5,661 nucleotides of DNA, taken from contig CAMZFJ010000154.1 in the NCBI GenBank assembly GCA_947306025.1, positions 1 through 5,661 of the forward strand, given 5' to 3'. The notes under the pieces are model-generated. The model did not search any database, was not told the DNA's origin, and saw nothing but the letters and a program-made list of their open reading frames with translations. Below, in pieces: positions 1 to 4,128 of this stretch. Position numbers and translations under genes: made by a program. This stretch comes from an uncultured Fibrobacter sp. Its GTDB lineage: Bacteria; Fibrobacterota; Fibrobacteria; Fibrobacterales; Fibrobacteraceae. Every line of letters begins with the position of its first letter. Positions within the stretch are counted from its first letter, which is position 1.

Positions 1-103
1 TCCCTAATCCTTCGATTTGAGAACCTCGCGGGTCGGAAGAGGCGCAGGCTTCAAGAGTTAAAGTGGCGGCGGTTGTTGCTAAAAGTAATGCTATTTTCTT
101 CAT
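1..103 (-). CDS. Lipoprotein, N-terminal part only (cut by left window edge)
   Basis: On the minus strand an ATG at 103-101 opens a frame that stays open to the window edge (34 complete codons). It begins MKKIALLLATTAATLTLEAC, followed by ASSDPRGSQIEGLG. This is a classic export signal: two lysines, a hydrophobic core, and a lipobox-like LEAC with the candidate lipidated cysteine at residue 20. The glutamate just before the alanine is unusual for a lipobox. An AGGA ribosome-binding site lies 5 nt upstream of the ATG. The protein is probably anchored in a membrane facing the periplasm or the outside. The remainder is outside the window, so no function can be given. It reads in the same direction as the NTPase gene, 142 nt downstream of that gene's stop, and has its own ribosome-binding site. 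Confidence 0.75.
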   Translation of the reverse strand, partial: MKKIALLLATTAATLTLEACASSDPRGSQIEGLG

Positions 104-108
104 GATGT

Positions 109-112
109 TCCT
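109..112 (-). promoter_or_regulatory. Ribosome-binding site of the left-edge lipoprotein gene
   Basis: The plus strand reads TCCT, so the minus strand reads AGGA, 5 nt before the ATG at 103-101. This supports the start chosen for a gene that is otherwise seen only in part. A TATATT -10-like hexamer lies upstream (plus-strand AATATA at 139-144), but I see no good -35 at the right spacing, so no promoter is called. Confidence 0.6.
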
Positions 113-170
113 AAAAATTTTTTGAATAACCTTATACAATATAGAAAAGTTGGGGAATGCTCGGGATTAT

Positions 171-226
171 GTCATCCTGGAGGCGTTGAACTAGTATTGG
201 AATTACTCCGCCGATAGGATCCATAG
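171..226. repeat. Fragment of a dispersed GTCATCC...GGATCC intergenic repeat
   Basis: GTCATCCTGGAG (171-182) is followed by GATAGGATCC (213-222). GTCATCC and GGATCC are also the end and internal motifs of the longer hairpin repeat at 5494-5587. The roughly 30 bases between the motifs do not form a long stem, so this copy is degenerate or interrupted. It lies in the gap between the NTPase stop and the next minus-strand gene. I recognise this style of repeat as common between genes in Fibrobacter; that is from memory. Confidence 0.45.
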
Positions 227-245
227 ATTTTTTTGCCTGAAAAAA

Positions 246-1586
246 TTATTCTTCAAGTAAGTTGATTCGATTAAGCCATGTGGAAAAATCTTTTATGTAG
301 GCTTCGTCTTGTGAAGGTAGGTTGTTTAGCTTTATTTCGAAACGATATTTGCTGATGTGAAAGAAATATTTAATATTGTCTTGAAGTTTAACCATTGTGT
401 TAACGAAACCATCAAAGAATGTGTTGAGATTCGTAGCGTGGTGACAGCTAGTTTCGCTCCATTTGGAAAGAGCTTTGTTGAAGTCGATTTCATTGTAATT
501 AAATGGATTGCCTTTTGTAAACTTAAATTGTATAAAGAAATTTCCGCCAATTATATCCATAAAAATGTTACCCTTGACAATATTTTTTTCAAGAACCTTT
601 AAAGTGGCAACGCAAAAGGCGATTTCTGTAGGTTTGTCCCCACAAAGGGGGATGAGTGCATTGATGGCGTTTATCTGTTTGTCTATGATATCAATTGAGC
701 GGATGGGAAGTGCTCCTAGAACATCTGAGAGAAATTTTTCAAAATCGTCATTGAATAATTCGTTCGTGTAGAAATTAAAGATATTTTTGCACAATTTAAA
801 CTTGTCTAATAGTGTGTTTGTTGGTTTCCCGTTGGGTATAGGAATAATTAAATTGGTGAATTTTTGAAAATAATAGTCCGCAAAATCGGTGTCGCATCCT
901 TGTTTTCCGAAAACTTTTGCTATTGATCCTGCTAATTCGTTTTTGTTGATTGATAGCATTGTAATGAACTGGGTTCCTTCGTTTACGTGGTGTAACCGTT
1001 CTAGAACTTTGATTGCGTATTCAGGAAGGCAGCGATCAAGTTCATCTACAATAAACAATACTCTTTTGTCGCTGTGAGCTAAACAAAGAGCCATGTGGAT
1101 GATGTCAATGGCTTTTGTTAAAGTGTCTTTGGAATCGAAATCTTTTGAAATAGCTTCTTTGTATTCGTCATTGATGACTTCTTTACCTAATTCTAGAATA
1201 CTTTTTAGGTCTATATTGGTGGCTGCTTCGAATAGTTTTGCTCCGGTTCCGATTAAAAATTTGGCGATGTTTTTGAATGTATCTTTGTTGACGAATCTTG
1301 GTGGATTGTTTTCTGCTGCGATTTTATTTAAGGCATCGGCAATAACCGACATGATGGCCATAACAGGTTCTTCATAGTAATCGTATTTCCAACAATTGTA
1401 CTTAATAACTAGATATTTATTTTTTAGTCGTTCTTCGAGCATATTGACTATAAAAGTTTTGCCGCAACCCCATTTCCCGTCAATAGCGAAAGAAAAACCA
1501 TCTCTGTCATTGAATTTCTTATCAATAATTTTTTCTAGCGTATCAATGAACTCTGTTCGTTCTAATTTGTCATTTTCAGTATACAT
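246..1586 (-). CDS. KAP-family P-loop NTPase
   Basis: A complete 446-residue protein. The Walker A motif GKWGCGKT is at residues 37-44, close to the N-terminus as in KAP NTPases. NCWKYD (64-69) matches the family's N-A-W-x-Y segment. The Walker B block RVLFIVDELDRC (175-186) carries D181, E182 and the family-typical D184-R185. FADYYFQKFTNLIIPIP (235-251) matches the segment that usually follows sensor 1. KAP proteins often carry transmembrane helices between Walker A and B; here 101-135 is only mildly hydrophobic, so the protein is probably cytosolic. The C-terminal 200 residues have no motif I recognise. Known relatives include F-plasmid PifA, a phage-exclusion protein, so a defence role is possible but is inference. 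Sampled lines give about 34% G+C against about 53% in the regulator gene at 4129-5454, which suggests transfer. The ATG is supported by AGGA at 6-nt spacing. The gene stands alone; the next gene in the same direction starts 142 nt later. Confidence 0.9.
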   Translation of the reverse strand: MYTENDKLERTEFIDTLEKIIDKKFNDRDGFSFAIDGKWGCGKTFIVNMLEERLKNKYLVIKYNCWKYDYYEEPVMAIMSVIADALNKIAAENNPPRFVNKDTFKNIAKFLIGTGAKLFEAATNIDLKSILELGKEVINDEYKEAISKDFDSKDTLTKAIDIIHMALCLAHSDKRVLFIVDELDRCLPEYAIKVLERLHHVNEGTQFITMLSINKNELAGSIAKVFGKQGCDTDFADYYFQKFTNLIIPIPNGKPTNTLLDKFKLCKNIFNFYTNELFNDDFEKFLSDVLGALPIRSIDIIDKQINAINALIPLCGDKPTEIAFCVATLKVLEKNIVKGNIFMDIIGGNFFIQFKFTKGNPFNYNEIDFNKALSKWSETSCHHATNLNTFFDGFVNTMVKLQDNIKYFFHISKYRFEIKLNNLPSQDEAYIKDFSTWLNRINLLEE

Positions 1587-1592
1587 GCGCTG

Positions 1593-1596
1593 TCCT
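1593..1596 (-). promoter_or_regulatory. Ribosome-binding site of the KAP NTPase gene
   Basis: The minus strand reads TTTTTAGGA, then CAGCGC, then ATG, giving an AGGA core with 6-nt spacing. This fixes the start at 1586. Confidence 0.65.
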
Positions 1597-1601
1597 AAAA
1601 A

Positions 1602-1608
1602 GGGGGGG
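1602..1608. repeat. Seven-base G/C homopolymer in the NTPase leader
   Basis: Seven consecutive G on the plus strand (C7 in the NTPase transcript) are followed on the mRNA by five T and then the ribosome-binding site. The tract lies 16-22 nt upstream of the start codon, in otherwise strongly AT-rich sequence. A short homopolymer here could change leader length by slippage, but seven bases is marginal. Confidence 0.5.
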
Positions 1609-1684
1609 ATTAATTTGTTTTGATTAATGTAGCAAATTTGGGATTGAGAGAGTTTTTTTAGTGTAGTTTTTCCAGACTTTTTCT

Positions 1685-1707
1685 ATATACAACACTGTGT
1701 TGCATAT
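1685..1707. promoter_or_regulatory. 23-bp operator-like palindrome
   Basis: ATAT-A-CAACAC-T-GTGTTG-C-ATAT. The inner 6-bp arms CAACAC/GTGTTG are perfect around a single central base, and the outer ATAT arms also match. Of the 22 flanking positions, 20 are paired symmetrically. The size and dyad symmetry fit a dimeric helix-turn-helix repressor site. It lies 99 bp before the NTPase start and 76 bp before the lipoprotein -35, so it could serve either gene. The binding protein is not identifiable here. Confidence 0.5.
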
Positions 1708-1782
1708 GGAATATAAATATGAAGTTTTTGAATAAAAATACTTAATTTTAATCAAAAATCAAAATTTTTGTTGCATAAAGTA

Positions 1783-1811
1783 TTGACTTTGCAAAAAATA
1801 ATGGTTATATT
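1783..1811 (+). promoter_or_regulatory. Sigma-70-type promoter of the triple-module lipoprotein gene
   Basis: TTGACT (-35, 1783-1788) and TATATT (-10, 1806-1811) are separated by exactly 17 bp, with an A/T-tract-rich upstream stretch (about 1741-1782) that could act as an UP element. Transcription would start near 1818, leaving a leader of about 24 nt with the ribosome-binding site in it. Confidence 0.75.
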
Positions 1812-1830
1812 GAAAGTGTGAAAGGATTAA

Positions 1831-1835
1831 AGGAG
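1831..1835 (+). promoter_or_regulatory. Ribosome-binding site that decides the lipoprotein start
   Basis: AGGAG lies 6 nt before the ATG at 1842. An in-frame GTG at 1818 is also possible, but it falls at the predicted transcription start and would add MKGLKEII before the signal peptide. ATG 1842 is therefore the better start. Confidence 0.8.
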
Positions 1836-1841
1836 ATTATT

Positions 1842-3314
1842 ATGAAAAAGCTTTCGTTTTTTGCTTGCTCTGCGTTTGCCGCACTTATGTTTGCCGCTTG
1901 TAGCGATGATCCAGTGACGGGTACTGTTCCGCCTGCTGGGGGTGGCCAAGGTGGTGGAACTGTGTTGGATTCCACGCGCAACATGTCTGTCAATTTAAAG
2001 GGTTGTTACGGCCATCCGTATGGTTCTTCCGCTTTGATGAAAACAGCTACGGCAAATCCAAAGGCTTATCTGGTTGTCGATGAAGCTGGGTATCATGTGG
2101 TTCTCCCGAATGTGTTGGATGCTTGCGGCTATGCGGACATTGTGTTCAATAACCAACGTGTGCTCGATACGCTAAAAGTCAATTTTGAAGCTAATTCGAC
2201 AGATTGCATGTGCATTACTGACGAATGGTTTACTATCGATCCGCTTGATGCTGACATCAAGTATTTTGTGTATCAGGGTACAGTTTATGAAGTCGTGGCA
2301 GAACCGCTCCCTGTAAGGAGTTCTTCGTCTAATACGACTGTTTCTTCTTCGAGCGAAGTGGCGTTGTCGAGTGCGGTCGTCTCATCGTCCTCTGAAACTA
2401 CGGTTCTCTCGTCGTCTTCGGCGCTAGTGGAAAGCTCGTCTTCTGTAGCGCCACAAGGCCCATCGCACTTGATTATTACGGATGCTAGTGCTCAGTGCGG
2501 TACAAAAAGTCGCGTTGTTGATGACCCCTTGCTAGATGGCGCGACTCCAGTCCAAGCAATTAGGCCCAAAGATGAAGATTATGCACTTCCGCCGTTTGCC
2601 ATGCGTTATGCGGGTACGGAGCGCACTAGTTTTTCCATAGAAAATGTTTCATTTGCATGTGATGTAGCCGTCGATACCTTGGATGTTTATGTGATGGATC
2701 GTACGGTTTACGTGAAAGCGAAAATGAATTATGATAAAGCTAAGAGATGCCTCTGCAATTCGAAGGTGAGCTTCGCTGTAGATAACGATACTTCTTTTTT
2801 GTACGCTCGTTGGCTCGTTTTGGATGATGGCTCCAGCATAAATTTCCAGAACAAAATGGATATCTATGATATGGATGTGATTACGATTGATGAAATCAAG
2901 CCTCGTCAAGAAGCAAAAGATGTTGTTGTTGAATGCAAAGATGATAAAATAATGGCTGATATAGTGGGTCAGTCTAGTGGGGTTCCGTCTTTGGTTCAGG
3001 GTATGGTTTTGGATACGGTATATACTAAAACTTTATATGAAACGGCTGCATATATGGTTGATGATGGTGACGGATATGTTTCTCTTTACCTTGATAATAT
3101 GCTGTTAGGATGCGGTATGAAAAGTGCTGAAATTGAAGTTGTTGTTGATGGAGAAGCTTTGTATGTGAATCCGAAAAATTCTTTAAGTTTGTATGTAACA
3201 AATTGTATTTGCCCGTCGCGTTTATCTCTTAAGATTGAAAAAGATAATCGCTTTACTAGTGCAACTTCGGTTGTATTTGATAGCGGAAATCCTATGACGT
3301 TGATTAAGGAATAA
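1842..3314 (+). CDS. Lipoprotein with three four-cysteine modules and a Ser-rich linker
   Basis: A 490-residue protein beginning MKKLSFFACSAFAALMFAAC; residue 20 is the likely lipidated cysteine (FAAC), followed by SDDP and a Gly-rich spacer. Residues 159-201 are a Ser-rich linker of the kind common in Fibrobacter surface proteins. Around it are three diverged repeats of one module. Each has a first Cys (C55, C219, C365), a second Cys after a beta-like N-x-(V/L/M) segment (C95, C273, C424), and a C-x-C pair (C122/C124, C303/C305, C455/C457), followed by an alternating hydrophobic strand. No other cysteines occur in the mature protein, which suggests two disulfides per module outside the cytoplasm. 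I do not recognise the family. No catalytic motif is visible, so a surface, structural or binding role is the most that can be inferred. It is a single gene with its own promoter and terminator. G+C falls to about 32% in sampled lines of the last 300 bases. Confidence 0.85.
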   Translation: MKKLSFFACSAFAALMFAACSDDPVTGTVPPAGGGQGGGTVLDSTRNMSVNLKGCYGHPYGSSALMKTATANPKAYLVVDEAGYHVVLPNVLDACGYADIVFNNQRVLDTLKVNFEANSTDCMCITDEWFTIDPLDADIKYFVYQGTVYEVVAEPLPVRSSSSNTTVSSSSEVALSSAVVSSSSETTVLSSSSALVESSSSVAPQGPSHLIITDASAQCGTKSRVVDDPLLDGATPVQAIRPKDEDYALPPFAMRYAGTERTSFSIENVSFACDVAVDTLDVYVMDRTVYVKAKMNYDKAKRCLCNSKVSFAVDNDTSFLYARWLVLDDGSSINFQNKMDIYDMDVITIDEIKPRQEAKDVVVECKDDKIMADIVGQSSGVPSLVQGMVLDTVYTKTLYETAAYMVDDGDGYVSLYLDNMLLGCGMKSAEIEVVVDGEALYVNPKNSLSLYVTNCICPSRLSLKIEKDNRFTSATSVVFDSGNPMTLIKE

Positions 3315-3344
3315 TTGAATAATTAAATGATAGCAACTCCTTGG

Positions 3345-3380
3345 AAAAAAGGCTCTGTCCACTGGACAGGGCCTTTTCTC
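3345..3380. terminator. Bidirectional intrinsic terminator between convergent genes
   Basis: The stem GGCTCTGTCC (3351-3360) pairs with GGACAGGGCC (3364-3373) over 10 pairs including one G-U, with a 3-nt loop. On the plus strand it is followed by TTTTCT and preceded by AAAAAA, so on the minus strand the stem is followed by TTTTTT. It can end the lipoprotein transcript, which stops 30 nt earlier, and the convergent FISUMP transcript. Confidence 0.85.
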
Positions 3381-3390
3381 TAAAGCATAG

Positions 3391-3442
3391 ATCCTCGACT
3401 AAATCGTGAATGACGAAGTATAAAATGCGAGGATGACGAAGT
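3391..3442. repeat. Degenerate intergenic repeat copy
   Basis: ATCCTCG (3391-3397) and CGAGGAT (3428-3434) form a 7-bp inverted pair. ATGACGAAGT occurs twice, at 3410-3419 and 3433-3442, 23 bp apart. Read on the minus strand, the CTTCGTCAT motif resembles CTTCGTCACC at the left end of the repeat at 5494-5587. It sits just past the FISUMP stop codon, upstream of the shared terminator as read on that strand. Confidence 0.45.
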
Positions 3443-3450
3443 TGTTCTAA

Positions 3451-4062
3451 CTATTTTTCGATGCAGCGGACAGAGAATGCGTTGTTTTCTTCGATGGCGC
3501 GTTCCGCATAACGTTCATTGTATCCGCCGATGGTCACGAAGTTTGCGATGTAAGTTGTCTCTTCGGTTGCTGTCCAGAAGAATGCAGATTTTTCCATGTC
3601 TTCGTAAGCGAAATGTGTGTCGCTTTGGCCAGACGCGTTGAATGACGATTTGGTTTCTTCGCAGTACGGGCTCCACATTTCATTTTTGCCAAAGCAAACT
3701 CTCTGTCCAGCCTGCTTGACTCTAAAGCCGTTCTTCTTGCTAGAGCCAAGGTACTTGCTCAAAAAATTCCAGTCTTTGCGGTCGGGGAGTCTCCAGCCGG
3801 TGGGGCAGGCCTTCATGGCTGCTTTCCAGGTGTAAAGTCGTCCGTACTTGTGGCAGTTCGTCTTGTCGTCGTTGTAGCAATAGCTGCCTTTGGTTGTCTT
3901 GTACGTGAGGTTCTCGGCGAGCCAGTTGTGGTTGCCGATTTTGACAATTCTATAAGTGTGTCCGTCGCGAGGGTCCTTGAATTTTTTCGCGGAAGCCTTT
4001 TTCGCGGGAGCGGCTACGGTAATGCAGGCCGCTAAAAGCATAAATACTAAACCAATTCTCAT
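3451..4062 (-). CDS. Exported FISUMP-domain protein
   Basis: A complete 203-residue protein. The N-terminus has a hydrophobic export signal (about 1-20) ending in AAPA, then a Lys/Ala-rich spacer. The FISUMP domain (TIGR02145 type, named after Fibrobacter succinogenes) follows: DPRDGHTYRIVKIGNHNWLA at 30-49, then ENL, YGRLYTWKAAMKACPTGWRL at 73-92 with PDRKDW after it, the FWTATE motif at 162-167, and FSVRCIEK at the end. Cysteines at 62, 70, 86, 123, 134 and 200 could form disulfides. The domain's biochemical role is not established as far as I know; such proteins are exported and occur in many paralogs. LLAAC (residues 9-13) resembles a lipobox, but the hydrophobic stretch before it is short and family members usually have Ala-rich cleavage sites, so signal peptidase I cleavage is preferred. 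No Shine-Dalgarno sequence is seen before the ATG. The gene is divergent from the GntR-type regulator and convergent with the lipoprotein gene. Confidence 0.9.
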   Translation of the reverse strand: MRIGLVFMLLAACITVAAPAKKASAKKFKDPRDGHTYRIVKIGNHNWLAENLTYKTTKGSYCYNDDKTNCHKYGRLYTWKAAMKACPTGWRLPDRKDWNFLSKYLGSSKKNGFRVKQAGQRVCFGKNEMWSPYCEETKSSFNASGQSDTHFAYEDMEKSAFFWTATEETTYIANFVTIGGYNERYAERAIEENNAFSVRCIEK

Positions 4063-4074
4063 AGAGAGAAATGT

Positions 4075-4101
4075 ACAAATTTTTATGAAGGAAAATTTTG
4101 T
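4075..4101. promoter_or_regulatory. Candidate operator in the divergent FISUMP/regulator region
   Basis: ACAAATTTTT (4075-4084) and AAAATTTTGT (4092-4101) form an inverted repeat with 9 of 10 pairs around a 7-bp centre. The left arm overlaps a TGTACA palindrome at 4072-4077. It lies in the 66-bp gap between the FISUMP gene and the regulator gene, where autoregulation by the regulator would be expected. The sequence is very AT-rich, so chance symmetry is possible. No clear -35/-10 pair is seen for either gene. Confidence 0.35.
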
Positions 4102-4117
4102 TATTTTATGAATTGAC

Positions 4118-4121
4118 GAGG
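4118..4121 (+). promoter_or_regulatory. Ribosome-binding site supporting a TTG start
   Basis: GAGG lies 7 nt before TTG at 4129. The only upstream in-frame ATG (4108) is followed after one codon by TGA (4114-4116), so translation cannot begin there. TTG 4129 is the first usable start after that stop. Confidence 0.6.
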
Positions 4122-4128
4122 TTTAAAG

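Larger units (their letters stand above)
1587..1841. other. Divergent AT-rich intergenic region
   Basis: This 255-bp region separates the NTPase and lipoprotein genes, which read away from each other. It holds the NTPase leader with the C7 tract, a direct repeat GATTAAT at 1608-1614 and 1622-1628, the palindrome at 1685-1707, a 7-bp AT stem CAAAAAT/ATTTTTG (1753-1759 and 1764-1770), and the lipoprotein promoter. GTTGCATA occurs twice, at 1699-1706 (right arm of the palindrome) and at 1770-1777 (next to the -35). I could not find a convincing promoter for the NTPase on the minus strand. Confidence 0.6.

Noticed and set aside
228..245. T-run, GCCTG, A-run next to the NTPase stop as a terminator
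   Set aside because: The arms are only A/T, there is no GC stem, and the run order does not match stem followed by U-tract.
1093..1377. 94-codon plus-strand frame opposite the NTPase
   Set aside because: It covers the reverse complement of the region between Walker A and Walker B of a clear KAP protein. Its Ser/Leu-rich sequence is a by-product of that coding.
1719..1745. Mini reading frame MKFLNKNT on the plus strand
   Set aside because: It lies upstream of the only good promoter, is eight codons long, and has no protein-like character.
1709..1760. NTPase promoter on the minus strand (TTGATT, 16 bp, TATTTT)
   Set aside because: In sequence this AT-rich such matches are expected by chance, and it would give a leader of well over 100 nt. 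Not strong enough to call.
1818..1841. GTG start giving the lipoprotein eight extra residues
   Set aside because: It coincides with the predicted transcription start, has no ribosome-binding site, and would place charged residues ahead of a complete signal peptide.
4024..4038. LLAAC at residues 9-13 of the FISUMP protein as a true lipobox
   Set aside because: The hydrophobic stretch before it is only about ten residues with a single positive charge, and the Ala-rich AAPA site further on fits ordinary signal-peptide cleavage better. Not excluded.
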